DNA of 64,000 bases from positions 806,001 through 870,000 of the forward strand of contig CAVQEJ010000003.1 in assembly GCA_963711505.1 (NCBI GenBank). Direction: 5' to 3'. The position numbers were made by a program, and so were the translations under genes. The DNA comes from JAGWRA01 sp963711505 (lineage in GTDB: Bacteria; Acidobacteriota; Vicinamibacteria; Vicinamibacterales; CAVVIG01). Every line of letters begins with the position of its first letter. The first letter of the stretch is position 1. Under the pieces are notes generated by a model, which searched no databases, was not told the origin of the DNA, and saw nothing but the letters and a program-made list of their open reading frames with translations. Of the stretch, positions 45,023-54,887 are shown piece by piece.

Positions 45023-47554
45023 GGTTCGTCCTGCGCATGGCCGGTCGCGAGCTGCGGGCGTCATGGCGCCGGCTGGTGTTCTTCTTCGCCTGCATCGCCG
45101 TCGGCGTCGGCACGATCGTGGCCCTGCGGTCGGTGGTGCAGAGCGCGCACGAGGCGCTCGGCCAGGAGGCGCGCAGCCTGATGGCGGCCGATGTCCTCGT
45201 GCACAGCTCGCGCGCGTGGACGCCGGACGTGCTGGCCACGCTCGACCGCCGGCTGTCCGAATTCCACGTCGTGGCGCGCACCGAATCGGTCGAGACACCG
45301 ACGATGGCGCGCCCGGCCGACCCGCGCAGCACGGTGGCGAAGGTCGTCGAGCTGCGGGCCGTGCAGCCCGCCTTCCCCTTCTACGGCACCGTCCAGCTGC
45401 AGAGCGGCCGGCCCTATCACTATGCGCTGCTGAAGGACCGCGGCGCGCTCGTCGGCCCCGAACTGCTCAGCGAGCTCGGTGTCGGCGTGGGCGATGCCAT
45501 CGTCATCGGCACGGAGACCTTCGTCATCCGCGGGGTCATCACCCGGGAGCCGGGCCGCGCGGTGGGGGCCTTCAGTCTCGGGCCGCGCGTGCTGATTGCC
45601 GACGCCGACCTGCCGGCCACGGGCCTGCTCGGCTTCGGCAGCCGCGCGAGCTACGAGATGCTGCTCGAGGTGCCGTCGGCGTCGGTCGATCCGCTCGTGA
45701 CCGCCCTGCGGCACGATTTCGCGGACCACTTCATCTCGGTCCGGTCGTACCGCGGCCGCCAGGATCGGGTGGGCCGCGACTTCCAGCGGGCGGAGAACTA
45801 TCTCAGCCTCGTCGGGCTGGTCGTGGTCGTGCTCGGCGGCATCGGCGTGTCGAGCGTCATGCGCGTCTTCATCCGGCAGAAGCTGCGGAGCATCGCCGTT
45901 CTGAAGTGCCTGGGCGCGCGCACCCGCCAGATCTTCGCGGTCTACCTGCTGCAGGTGGCGCTGCTCGGCCTCATCGGCAGCGTGATCGGCGTCGCGCTGG
46001 CGGCGGCGGCCGTGGCGGCCGTGCCGATCTGGACCGGCGGCGCGCAGTCGCTGCTGGCCGGCGTGAGCTGGAGCCTCACGCCGGGAGCCGTCGCGCAGGG
46101 GATCGTGATCGGCCTGCTGGTCTCCATGCTGTTCTCGATCGTGCCGCTGCTCGAGGTGCGGCACGCGCGGCCCTCGTCCATCCTGCGGGACGAGCCGGCG
46201 CACCACGGGTGGGACTGGGTGAGTGGCGCCACCATCGGCGGCGTGGCGGCCGCGCTGGTGGCGCTGACGATCTGGCAGGCGGGCTCGCCGCGCGTCGGGC
46301 TCGTCGTCTGCGGTGCGTTCGCCGCCGCCGCCGCCGCGCTCTACCTGATCGGCCGGCTGCTCGTCCGCCTGATCCAGCCGCTGGCCGCCAGCCGCTGGTT
46401 CCCGTTGCGCCACGCCGTCCTCCACCTCGTGCGACCGGGACATCAGACGAACGTCATCCTGCTCGCCGTCGGGCTCGGCGCGTTCTTCATCATCGGTGTC
46501 CGGTCGGTGCAGACGACGCTGCTCCGGGAGCTGACGGTCCAGGTGTCGCAGAAGGACCCCGACATGTTCCTGATCGACGTGCAGGGTGCGCAGGTGGCGG
46601 GCCTCAGAGACGCTGCTCGCCGCGCCGTCGAGCGGCACGTCGGCCGCGCGGTTCATTCCCGTGCTGCAGGCGCGCGTCACCGCCGTCAAAGGGGCGCACG
46701 TCGATCTCGGGAGCTACGGCGACGTGCGGCGGCACGGATCGCTGGCGCGGGAGTACACCATCACCTATCGCGACCGGCTCGAGCCCAACGAGCGGATCGT
46801 GGCGGGGACGTTCTGGCACGGACCGGGTGCGACGCCGGAGGTGTCGATCGAGCAGAGCATCCACGACCGGTACCACGTCGACGTGGGTGACACGATGCGC
46901 TTCGACGTGCTCGGCCGCTCGATCGACGCGAAGGTGACGAGCATTCGGGGCGTGGACTTCCGCGACACGCGCAACGGCGGCTTCATGTTCGTCTTCCGGC
47001 CGGGAATCTTCGACCAGGCGCCGCACACCTACGTCGTGCCGCTGAAGGGCCCCCAGGCGCCCGCCGCCCGGGCCGCGCTGCAGCACCGCCTCGTGGAGGC
47101 GTTTCCCAACGTCACCGTGATCGACGTGCAGCAGATCCTGCAGGAGGTGCGCGGCGTGCTCGACAAGGTGACGCTCGCCATCACGGTCGTCGGCCTGCTC
47201 GTGCTCGGCAGCGGCACGCTCATCCTGATTGGCGCCGTGGCCATGACGAAGTTCCAGCGGGTCTACGAAGCCGCCATCCTGAAGACGCTCGGGGCGAGCA
47301 CGCGCACCGTGGCGACGATCCTGGTGCTGGAGTACGGCGTGCTGGGCACCATTGCCGGCGCGGTCGGCTCGCTGGGGGCGATCGGGCTCACGTGGGGGCT
47401 CAGCCGCTGGGCGATCGACATCCCGTGGCAGGGGCCGACGTCGCTGCACGTCGCCGGCCTCGTCGTGACGGCGACGCTCGTCGCCGTGATTGGCGTGCTG
47501 GCCAGCGCCGACGTGCTGCGGCGCAAGCCGCTGGCGACGCTCCGGGCCGAGTGA
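45019..47554 (+). CDS. YbbP-type ABC transporter permease, one frameshift
   Basis: About 845 residues, two FtsX-like halves. The first (RSIAVLKCLGARTRQIFAVYLLQVALLG) and second (YEAAILKTLGASTRTVATILVLEYG) FtsX motifs are each followed by two membrane helices. N-terminal and central helices bring the total to about ten. Periplasmic loops lie between helix 1 and the first FtsX block. The frame breaks near 46608. YbbP-like length and order confirm the assignment. Its start overlaps the ATPase stop by ATGA. Confidence 0.9.
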
Positions 47555-47556
47555 CC

Positions 47557-48918
47557 ATGCCGACCGCCGATTCGACCGCACCGGCGGCGTCCATGCCGGC
47601 GCTCGAGCGCTGGTTCGAGCTCGAGGCACACGGCACGACCATCCGCACGGAACTGCTGGCCGGCGTCACGACCTTCCTGACGATGGCCTACATCATCTTC
47701 GTGCAGCCGGCCGTGCTGAGCGCCTGCGGCATGGACTTCGGCGCCGTCATGGTGGCCACCTGCCTCTCGACGGCGCTGGCGACGCTGCTGATGGCGCTGC
47801 TCGCCAACTACCCGATCGCCGTCGCGCCCGCGATGGGGCACAACTTCTTCTTCGCCTACGCCGTCGTCATCGGCATGCACGTCCCCTGGCAGGTGGCCCT
47901 GGGCGGCGTCGCGATCGCCGGCATCATCTTCATCCTGACGGCGGGGATCGGCCTGCGCGAGCGGCTGATCACGGCGATCCCCGAGTCGCTCAAGTTCGCC
48001 ATCGCCGCCGGCATCGGGCTGCTGATTGCGATGGTGGGCCTGCAGTGGGCCGGGATCGTTGTCGGAGCGCCGGGGACGCTGGTGACCCTCGGCAACCTGA
48101 AGGCGCCCCCGACGCTGCTCGCGCTGTTCGCGTTGGCGGTGACGGCCGTCCTGCTGGCCCGCAAGGTCCGCGGCGCGCTGCTGTGGGGCATCCTGCTCAG
48201 TGGCGCCATCGGCCTGGCGACCGGTCAGGTGCACTATCAGGGATTCGTCGGCCGCCCGCCGTCCCTGCTGCCGACGCTCGGCAAGCTGGACATCCTCGGC
48301 GCCTTCGCGCCCGGCATGATCACCGTCATCTTCGTCTTCTTCCTGCTGGCGCTGTTCGACTCGGTGGGGACGCTGGTGGCCGTCGGGGAGCAGGCCGGCC
48401 TGATGCGCGACGGGACCCTGCCGCGGGCCCGCCAGGCGCTGCTGGCCGACGCGATCGGCACGACGATCGGCGCGGTGCTCGGGACGTCGACGGTGACGGC
48501 GTACATCGAGAGTGGGGCCGGCATCTCGGCCGGCGGCCGCACCGGGCTCGCGAGCCTCGTGACGGCGGTGCTCTTCCTGGCGGCGCTGTTCCTGTACCCG
48601 CTGGTGAGGATGGTCGGCGGCGGGCTGCCGGCGGGGCCGACGACGCTCTACCCGGTGATTGCGCCGGCGCTGATCCTGGTCGGCACGATGATGATGGGCG
48701 GGCTGCGGCGGATCCCGTGGGACGACCCGACCGAGGGGGTGCCCGCCTTCCTGACGCTCGTGATGATGCCGCTGACGGTGACGATTACCGACGGCATCGC
48801 CTTCGGGCTCACCTCCTACGCCCTGTTGAAGGTGACGACGGGGCGCGCCCGGGAGGTGCACCCGCTGGTCTACGTCTTCGCGGCCGTGTTCCTGGCTCGC
48901 TACGTGGTCATGGCCTGA
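47557..48918 (+). CDS. NCS2-family purine (hypoxanthine/guanine/adenine) permease, AzgA type
   Basis: 453 residues, intact, about 13 membrane segments. TFLTMAYIIFVQPAVLS, ANYPIAVAPAMGHNFFFAY, LFDSVGTLVAVGEQAGLM and STVTAYIESGAGISAGGRTGL are the NCS2/AzgA signature blocks (the last holds the substrate-binding Glu). It would import purine bases with protons. The ATG follows the YbbP-like stop by 2 nt, so it is co-transcribed with the tesA operon although functionally unrelated. Confidence 0.92.
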   Translation: MPTADSTAPAASMPALERWFELEAHGTTIRTELLAGVTTFLTMAYIIFVQPAVLSACGMDFGAVMVATCLSTALATLLMALLANYPIAVAPAMGHNFFFAYAVVIGMHVPWQVALGGVAIAGIIFILTAGIGLRERLITAIPESLKFAIAAGIGLLIAMVGLQWAGIVVGAPGTLVTLGNLKAPPTLLALFALAVTAVLLARKVRGALLWGILLSGAIGLATGQVHYQGFVGRPPSLLPTLGKLDILGAFAPGMITVIFVFFLLALFDSVGTLVAVGEQAGLMRDGTLPRARQALLADAIGTTIGAVLGTSTVTAYIESGAGISAGGRTGLASLVTAVLFLAALFLYPLVRMVGGGLPAGPTTLYPVIAPALILVGTMMMGGLRRIPWDDPTEGVPAFLTLVMMPLTVTITDGIAFGLTSYALLKVTTGRAREVHPLVYVFAAVFLARYVVMA

Positions 48919-48939
48919 CCGGCCGACCGGAGGGCTTCA

Positions 48940-48948
48940 TGGTATGAT
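48940..48948 (+). promoter_or_regulatory. Extended -10 element before the DksA-like gene
   Basis: TGG followed by TATGAT (48943-48948), an extended -10 motif with five of six matches, about 42 bp before the ATG. No -35 box is recognisable, which is common with extended -10 promoters. Confidence 0.4.
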
Positions 48949-48990
48949 TGGAGCTTGTACGACCGATCGCGGGGCCCTGGCTGGAGTCCA

Positions 48991-49329
48991 ATGATGGATG
49001 TTGCGCACTACAAGGACGCGCTGTTGCGGAAGCGCGGCGAAATACTCAGCATGGGCGGCACCAAGCCGCTCCAGGCGTCGATGGAGACCAATACCCGCCA
49101 GGGCGACATGGCGGATCAGGCCAGCGGGAACAACGAAGTTCACATTCAGCTGAAACTGAAGCAGACCGACGCCAAGATCCTCCAGGCCATCGAGGAGGCG
49201 CTCTGGCGGATCGAGAAGGGGACCTACGGCGCCTGCCGCGACTGCGGCGAGCCGATCGCGGATGCCCGGCTGAACGCGATTCCCTGGACGCGGGTCTGCA
49301 TCACCTGCAAGGAAAAGCAGAAGGCGTGA
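48991..49329 (+). CDS. DksA/TraR-family C4 zinc-finger protein
   Basis: 112 residues. The N-terminal helical part (residues 1-75) contains an acidic/Gln-rich coiled region. The zinc finger CRDCGEPIADARLNAIPW...CITC has four Cys and the conserved IP of the family. DksA-like proteins bind the RNA polymerase secondary channel and modulate rRNA and stress promoters, often with ppGpp. The DxxDxA tip motif of DksA is not clearly present (GDMADQAS is the nearest), so activity could differ. GGAG (48983-48986) precedes the ATGs at 48991 and 48994. Confidence 0.87.
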   Translation: MMDVAHYKDALLRKRGEILSMGGTKPLQASMETNTRQGDMADQASGNNEVHIQLKLKQTDAKILQAIEEALWRIEKGTYGACRDCGEPIADARLNAIPWTRVCITCKEKQKA

Positions 49330-49817
49330 AACCCGACGAACTGCTCAAGCTGCTGCAGGAATTCCATCGCGAGCGGCTCGCGATGATGCTCCGCCACCAG
49401 GCTGGGGCACGTCACGTGCTGCAGTACGACGCGAACAACACCTATCAGTACGTGCTCGCGCGCGAGGACGTCCATCTCAACTGGCTCGTCCGGGCCATCG
49501 AGGAGATGGGCGGCACGGCCGACAACAACGCGCAGGAGCCGACCCGGCCGCTCAGCGGCAAGGGGGAGGCGGCGGCGCACGTCATCGTCGGAGAGGACGC
49601 GCGCGACGCCCGGGCGTTCGTCGAGCGCTGGAAGCCCCGCGTCGAAGGCGTGACCCAGGCCCGGCACCGGACCATGCTGCGCGTCATCCTCGGCGAGGTG
49701 CTCGAACAGCAGCGCTTCTTCGACCAGGCGTTCGCCGGCCGGACCGATCTGCTCGGCCGCCGGACCACCGAGTCGCCCGCCGAGGGCGCCGTGCTCGGGA
49801 CCCGCTGGATCGAATAG
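49326..49817 (+). CDS. Helical protein of unknown function, coupled to DksA-like gene
   Basis: 163 residues, GTG start overlapping the DksA-like stop (GTGA). Predicted mostly helical, with Glu/His pairs spaced as in ferritin-like bundles (EFHRERLAMMLRHQ, AREDVHLNWLVRAIEEMGG, LGEVLEQQRFFDQAF). A ferritin-like fold is possible, but no metal motif is certain. No family name can be given. Coupled translation suggests a role together with the DksA-like protein. Confidence 0.65.
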   Translation: MKPDELLKLLQEFHRERLAMMLRHQAGARHVLQYDANNTYQYVLAREDVHLNWLVRAIEEMGGTADNNAQEPTRPLSGKGEAAAHVIVGEDARDARAFVERWKPRVEGVTQARHRTMLRVILGEVLEQQRFFDQAFAGRTDLLGRRTTESPAEGAVLGTRWIE

Positions 49818-49865
49818 AGCCCGTACCACGAGGCCGGCGCAGCCCGGCGGCCTGCACCGCGGGCC

Positions 49866-49889
49866 CGCCCCTCGACGGAGCTCGGGGCG
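49866..49889. repeat. REP-like palindromic element, copy 2
   Basis: CGCCCC...GGGGCG arms around TCGACGGAGCTC, 24 bp. It differs from the element at 19064-19086 by three positions and lies just before folK. Confidence 0.55.
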
Positions 49890-49904
49890 GCGCCCCGATT
49901 GAAG

Positions 49905-50378
49905 ATGCCCAGGGTCGCGATTGCGCTCGGCAGCAACCTCGGCGACCGCCGCCGGCACCTCGCGCTCGCGGTCGAGCGGCTCGGTGGAGCGCTCGGCGGC
50001 CTGACCGTGTCGGGCTTTCACGAAACCGAGCCGGTCGGTGTCGGTCCGCAGCCGGCCTTCCTCAACGCCGCGGTCGCCGGCACGTCGACCCTGTCCCCGC
50101 GCGACCTGCTCCAGCTCCTGCTCGACCTCGAAGCCGCCGACGGGCGTACGCGTCCCCATCCGGGCGCGGCGCGCACGCTGGATCTCGACCTCATCCTGTA
50201 CGGGAATCACGTGATCGACGAGCCCGGGCTGCAGGTGCCGCACCCGCGGTTCCGCGACCGCCTGTTCGTGCTCGAGCCCCTGGCGGAAGTGGCGCCGGAC
50301 GCCATCGACCCGGTTACGGGGCTGTCCGTCCGCGACCTGCTGGCCCGCGCCGGCGGCGCCGGCGGCGGGCGCCGCTAG
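49905..50378 (+). CDS. folK: 2-amino-4-hydroxy-6-hydroxymethyldihydropteridine pyrophosphokinase
   Basis: 157 residues, intact. VAIALGSNLGDRRRHL at the start, ETEPVGVGPQPAFLNAAV, RTRPHPGAARTLDLDLILYG (with the Mg-binding Asp pair DLD) and VPHPRFRDRLFVLEPLAE are the HPPK signature. It transfers pyrophosphate from ATP to 6-hydroxymethyl-dihydropterin in folate synthesis. ATG 49905 is used; an upstream TTG (49899) would add MK. It stands alone, with no other folate gene nearby. Confidence 0.93.
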   Translation: MPRVAIALGSNLGDRRRHLALAVERLGGALGGLTVSGFHETEPVGVGPQPAFLNAAVAGTSTLSPRDLLQLLLDLEAADGRTRPHPGAARTLDLDLILYGNHVIDEPGLQVPHPRFRDRLFVLEPLAEVAPDAIDPVTGLSVRDLLARAGGAGGGRR

Positions 50379-50436
50379 CGCCGGACGGGTTCGGCTTTCG
50401 AATCCCCCTTCATCCGCATTCACGACGAACGGGCGT

Positions 50437-53400
50437 TCAGGCGCCGGGCGTGCTGTCGCCGGTGGTGCTGAATCCCAGGGCCGGGGCAGTGGTGCCGGCC
50501 GGCACCTTCGCGGTCGCTGGACGGCCGCGGCTCAACCGCTGGCGGAATCCTTCCAGGTACACGTAGTAGACGGGCGTGATGTAGAGCGTCAACAACTGCG
50601 AGACCAGCAGACCGCCGACGACGGCCAGGCCGAGCGGGCGGCGCGATTCGGCGCCGGTGCCGACGCCGAGGGCGATCGGCAGCGTGCCGACCAGCGCCGC
50701 CATCGTCGTCATCATGATCGGCCGGAAGCGGACCTGGCAGGCCTCGTAGATCGCATCGGCCGGCGAGATGTCGCGGCGGCGCTGCGTGGCCAGCGCGAAG
50801 TCGATCATCATGATGCCGTTCTTCTTGACCAGGCCGACCAGCATGATGACGCCGACGAAGGCGAACAGGTTGAGGTCGGTGTGGAAGATGAGCAGCGTCA
50901 GGAGCGCACCGAAGCCGGCCGCCGGCAGGGCGGACAGGATCGTCAGCGGGTGGATGAAGCTCTCGTACAGGATCCCGAGCACGATGTAGATGACGATGAC
51001 CGCCATCAGCAGGATGAGGCCGAGGCCCTTGAGCGAGTCCTGGAACGCCTGCGCGGTCCCCTGGAAGCTGGTCGTGATCGAAGCGGGCAGGATGGCCTGC
51101 GCCGCCGACTGGACGGCCTGCACGGCGTCGCCCAGCGCCTCGCCCGCGGCGAGGTTGAACGACAGCGTGACCGACGGCAACTGCCCGGTGTGGTTGACCG
51201 TCAGCGGGCCCGCGTCCGTCTTCATCGTCGTCACGGCGCTCAGCGGCACGAGCGCGCCGGTCGCCGAGCGCACGTAGAGCTCGGACATCTCCGACGGATC
51301 GCGCTGGAACTGCGGCGCAACCTGCATGATCACCTGGTACTGGTTGTTGGGCGCGTAGATCGTCGACACCTGCCGCGTCCCGAACGCACTGTACAGCGCG
51401 TTGTCGACCTGGCCCACGGTGAGGTCGGTCGCCGCCACCTTGTCGCGGTCGAGCCGGACGTCCACCTGGGGGTTGGTCACCTGGAGATCGCTCGTGACGT
51501 CGACCAGGCCCGGAATCTGCTTCAGCCGATCCTCGAGCCGCGGGGCGTCGCGATAGAGCTCCGCGGTGTCCGTGCTCTGGAGCGTGAACTGGTACTGACT
51601 GTTGGTCTGGTGTCCGCCGATCTGGATGGCCGGGGGATTCTGCAGGAACACACGGATGCCCGGGAGGTTTGCCATCTTCACGCGCAGCTCGTCGATGACC
51701 TGATCGGCCGACAGCGCGCGTTGATCCCGCGGCTTGAGGTCGACGAACATGTGCCCCGTGTTCGGCGTCCCGTTCGGGCCGCCGGCCCCCACGTGGTCGC
51801 TGTACCCGGTGACGTTGGGATCCTTGTCGAGCACGCCCGTCACTTCCCGTTCGTGCGCGACCATGGCGTCGTAGCCGATGCCCTCGTTCGCCCGGGTGGA
51901 GACGGAGATCTGGTTCTGATCCTCTGTCGGGATGAAGCCCTTCGGAATGATGACGAACAGGTACGCGGTCACTGCGAACAGCACGATCGACAGCGCGAAG
52001 GTCGCGGCGCGGAAACGCAGCACGCGCGCCAGGGTCCAGGCGTAAAACGCCAGCGCGCCGTCGAAGACGCGCTCCAGCGCGCGGTACATCACGCCGTGGC
52101 CCTCGTGCGAGGGCGCGCGCAGGAAGCGGCTGCACAGCATCGGCGTCAGGCTCAGGGAGACGAAGCCCGACACCAGGATGGCGGCACCGATCGTGACGGC
52201 GAACTCGTGCAGCAGCCGGCCGAGAATGCCGCCCATGAACAGCACGGGGATGAACACGGCCGTCAGCGACAGCGTCATCGACAGGATCGTGAAGACGATC
52301 TCCTTCGATCCGTCGAGCGCCGCCTGCATCGCCGGCTTCCCCTGTTCCATGTGCCGGACGATGTTCTCCAGCATGACGATGGCGTCGTCGACGAGGAAGC
52401 CGACCGAGAGCGTCAACGCCATCAACGACAGGTTGTCGAGGCTGTAGCCGAGCAGCGACATCACGCCGAACGTCGCCAGGATGGAGGCCGGCAGGGCCAG
52501 CGAGGGGATCAGCGTCGCCGAGACGTTCCGCAGGAACAGGAAGATGACCAGGATGACGAGCCCGACGGCCAGCTCGAGCGTCAGCTTCACGTCGGCGACC
52601 GAGTTCCGGATGGTGATCGACCGATCGCTGCGCAGGACGAGGCTGACCGACGCGGGCAGCTCGCTCCGGAAGCTGGGCAGCAGGGCCTTCACCGCGTCGA
52701 CGACATCCACCGTGTTGGTGCCGGGCTGCTTCTGGACGGCGAGGAAGATCGTCTGGACGCCCTTGTACCAGCTGCCGACCTTGTCGTCCTGGACGCCATC
52801 GTAGACGTGGGCGACCTCATCGAGGTGCACCGGCGTGCCGTTCCGATACGCGACAATGAGCGGTCGGTAGGCCGCCGCGTCGAACAACTGGCTGTTGGTC
52901 TGGACGGTGAACGTGCGGGGGCCGCCGTTCAGCACGCCGGTCGGCGTGTTGACGTTCCCGGTCTGGATGGCACTCGCCACTTCGTCCAGGCCGATCTGGC
53001 GCGACGCCAGCGCCCGCGGGTCCAGGTCGATGCGCACGGCGTACTTCTGCGCGCCGAACACGTTGACCTGGGCGACCCCGGAGATGGTGGAGATCTGGGG
53101 CGCAATGGTCGTCTCGGCGTACTCGTCGACCTGCGAGAGCGGCAGCGTGTTCGACTGCAGCGCCAGGAAGACCACCGGCTGATCGGCCGGATTGACCTTC
53201 TGGTACGACGGCGGCGTCGGCATGCCGGGCGGCAGCTGGTTCGCCGCCTTCGCGATCATCGCCTGCACGTCCTGCGCCGCGGCATCGATGTTGCGGTTGA
53301 GGGCGAACTGGAGGGTGATCTGGGTCGAACTCTGGGCACTCGTCGAGTTGATCGAGTCGATCCCCTGGATGGTGGAGAACTGCTTCTCGAGCGGGAGCGC

Positions 53401-53589
53401 CACCGCCGACGCCATCGTCTCCGCGCTGGCGCCCGGCAGACTGGCCTGGACCTGGATGGTGGGGAAGTCGACGTTCGGCAGGTCACTCACCGGCAGCTGC
53501 CGGTACGCCATGACACCGAAGAAGCCGATCCCCAGCATGATCAGCGTCGTCGTCACCGGACGACGAATGAACAGGGCCGCGATGTTCAT
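50437..53589 (-). CDS. RND multidrug efflux pump inner-membrane subunit (HAE1 family)
   Basis: 1050 residues, intact. Twelve membrane helices in two repeats, each with a large periplasmic loop. MNIAALFIRRPVTTTLIML at the start; the proton-relay Asp pair in TM4 (SVGFLVDDAIVMLEN) and Lys in TM10 (GLVKKNGIMMIDFAL) are present, as needed for proton-driven export. Periplasmic porter segments such as LPGASAETMASAVALPLE are like MdtB/MdtC and MexB-type pumps. The adaptor gene is 7 bp upstream, so the two form an operon. It probably works with the TolC-like protein encoded at 58605-60388. Confidence 0.95.
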   Translation of the reverse strand: MNIAALFIRRPVTTTLIMLGIGFFGVMAYRQLPVSDLPNVDFPTIQVQASLPGASAETMASAVALPLEKQFSTIQGIDSINSTSAQSSTQITLQFALNRNIDAAAQDVQAMIAKAANQLPPGMPTPPSYQKVNPADQPVVFLALQSNTLPLSQVDEYAETTIAPQISTISGVAQVNVFGAQKYAVRIDLDPRALASRQIGLDEVASAIQTGNVNTPTGVLNGGPRTFTVQTNSQLFDAAAYRPLIVAYRNGTPVHLDEVAHVYDGVQDDKVGSWYKGVQTIFLAVQKQPGTNTVDVVDAVKALLPSFRSELPASVSLVLRSDRSITIRNSVADVKLTLELAVGLVILVIFLFLRNVSATLIPSLALPASILATFGVMSLLGYSLDNLSLMALTLSVGFLVDDAIVMLENIVRHMEQGKPAMQAALDGSKEIVFTILSMTLSLTAVFIPVLFMGGILGRLLHEFAVTIGAAILVSGFVSLSLTPMLCSRFLRAPSHEGHGVMYRALERVFDGALAFYAWTLARVLRFRAATFALSIVLFAVTAYLFVIIPKGFIPTEDQNQISVSTRANEGIGYDAMVAHEREVTGVLDKDPNVTGYSDHVGAGGPNGTPNTGHMFVDLKPRDQRALSADQVIDELRVKMANLPGIRVFLQNPPAIQIGGHQTNSQYQFTLQSTDTAELYRDAPRLEDRLKQIPGLVDVTSDLQVTNPQVDVRLDRDKVAATDLTVGQVDNALYSAFGTRQVSTIYAPNNQYQVIMQVAPQFQRDPSEMSELYVRSATGALVPLSAVTTMKTDAGPLTVNHTGQLPSVTLSFNLAAGEALGDAVQAVQSAAQAILPASITTSFQGTAQAFQDSLKGLGLILLMAVIVIYIVLGILYESFIHPLTILSALPAAGFGALLTLLIFHTDLNLFAFVGVIMLVGLVKKNGIMMIDFALATQRRRDISPADAIYEACQVRFRPIMMTTMAALVGTLPIALGVGTGAESRRPLGLAVVGGLLVSQLLTLYITPVYYVYLEGFRQRLSRGRPATAKVPAGTTAPALGFSTTGDSTPGA

Positions 53590-53596
53590 GACGCCC

Positions 53597-54742
53597 TCAA
53601 CGCGTGCCGGACGGCGTGCTCTTGACGCTCACCTTCGCACCAGGGACGAGGCGGAGCTGGCCGTCGGTCACGACGGTCTCGCCCGGCTTGAGCCCCTTCG
53701 TGATGACCGACTCCTCGCCCAGGGTCCGGGCGACTTCGACGGTGCGGGACTCCACGCTCTGGTCCGCCTTCACCACGAAGACGTACTGCCCGTCCTGCCC
53801 GCTCTGCACTGCCTGCGTCGGCACGACGATGGCGTCGTGCTGGGTCGTCAGCGTCAGCACCACGTTGACGAACTGGCCGGGCCACAGCCGGTGATCCCGG
53901 TTCGGGAAGGTCCCCTTCAGCCTGATCGTGCCCGTGGTCGGGTCGACCGCGTTGTCCACGAACGTGATCGTGCCGCTGGCCGGCGCGCCGTTGTCGTTCG
54001 GGATCGACGCCTCGACGTGCAGCGTGCCGGCGGCGCGGTAGCGCTTGATGTCGGGCAGTTGCGCCTCGGGCACCGCGAAGCTGACGTAGATCGGGCTGAT
54101 CTGGTTGATGACCACCAGCGGCACGTCGTTCACCTTCACGAGGTTGCCCGCGTGGACGAGCAGCGCGCCCGTGCGGCCGCTGATCGGCGCCTTGATCGAG
54201 CAGTAGCCGAGCTGCAGCTTCGCGTTGTCGATCGTCGCCTGGTCGGCCCGGATCGCCGCCTCGTACGAGGCGACGCTCGTGTGCGCCGTGTCGTACTGCT
54301 CCTGGGTTGCGATGCCCCGCTTGATCAGATCGCCGTAGCGCTTCAGTTCCTGCTGCGCATTATTGGACTGCGCCGTGTCACGCGACAGGTTGGCCTCGGC
54401 CTGCTGCAGCGTGGCCCGGAACGGGCTCGGGTCGATGTTGAACAGCAGGTCGCCCTTGTTGACGTCGTCGCCTTCCTTGAAGTGGACCGAGAGGATCTCG
54501 CCCTGGACCTGCGACTTCACCTGCACGGTGGAGAAGGGCTCGACCGTGCCGATGACGGTCAGCTCGACCGGCATCGACTTCTCGACGACATGGCCGATCG
54601 TGACCGGAACGGCGGCCGGGCCGCGCTGATCGCGGCCGCGCCCGCCCGCGTCCGGCGCCGCCTTGCCCGAACCCGAACAGGCCGTGACGCCCGCCGCGAG
54701 AAGACCCGACAGAATGAGTGCAGATGCTGGCTTGAGATTCAC
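53597..54742 (-). CDS. RND efflux periplasmic adaptor (MFP), lipoprotein
   Basis: 381 residues. Signal peptide with lipobox GVTAC (Cys near residue 21). Barrel-sandwich and hairpin segments: GTVEPFSTVQVKSQVQGEIL, GDLLFNIDPSPFRATLQQAEANL, and IKAPISGRTGALLVHAGNLV. The order is that of MdtA/AcrA adaptors. GTG start 54742 with GAGGGGAA upstream. It would link the RND pump to the outer-membrane channel. A 145-bp gap separates it from the MacB permease gene. Confidence 0.93.
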   Translation of the reverse strand: MNLKPASALILSGLLAAGVTACSGSGKAAPDAGGRGRDQRGPAAVPVTIGHVVEKSMPVELTVIGTVEPFSTVQVKSQVQGEILSVHFKEGDDVNKGDLLFNIDPSPFRATLQQAEANLSRDTAQSNNAQQELKRYGDLIKRGIATQEQYDTAHTSVASYEAAIRADQATIDNAKLQLGYCSIKAPISGRTGALLVHAGNLVKVNDVPLVVINQISPIYVSFAVPEAQLPDIKRYRAAGTLHVEASIPNDNGAPASGTITFVDNAVDPTTGTIRLKGTFPNRDHRLWPGQFVNVVLTLTTQHDAIVVPTQAVQSGQDGQYVFVVKADQSVESRTVEVARTLGEESVITKGLKPGETVVTDGQLRLVPGAKVSVKSTPSGTR

Positions 54743-54887
54743 GATACGGTTCCCCTCTATGACGCATCCGGCCGCGGCCCGGATCCACCGCCCGCGGCTG
54801 CCGGCCGCGGGATCCCATGGCGCACGCTCCTGAATGGATGCGAGCCGCCCGGCGTGCGCCCGGGCGGCCCGGCGAACCGGCCCCGCG

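Noticed and set aside
50881..53625. 914-codon open frame opposite the RND pump gene
   Set aside because: It is exactly antisense to a well-conserved RND gene, has an Arg/Asp/His-rich composition typical of high-GC antisense frames, and no recognisable domain.
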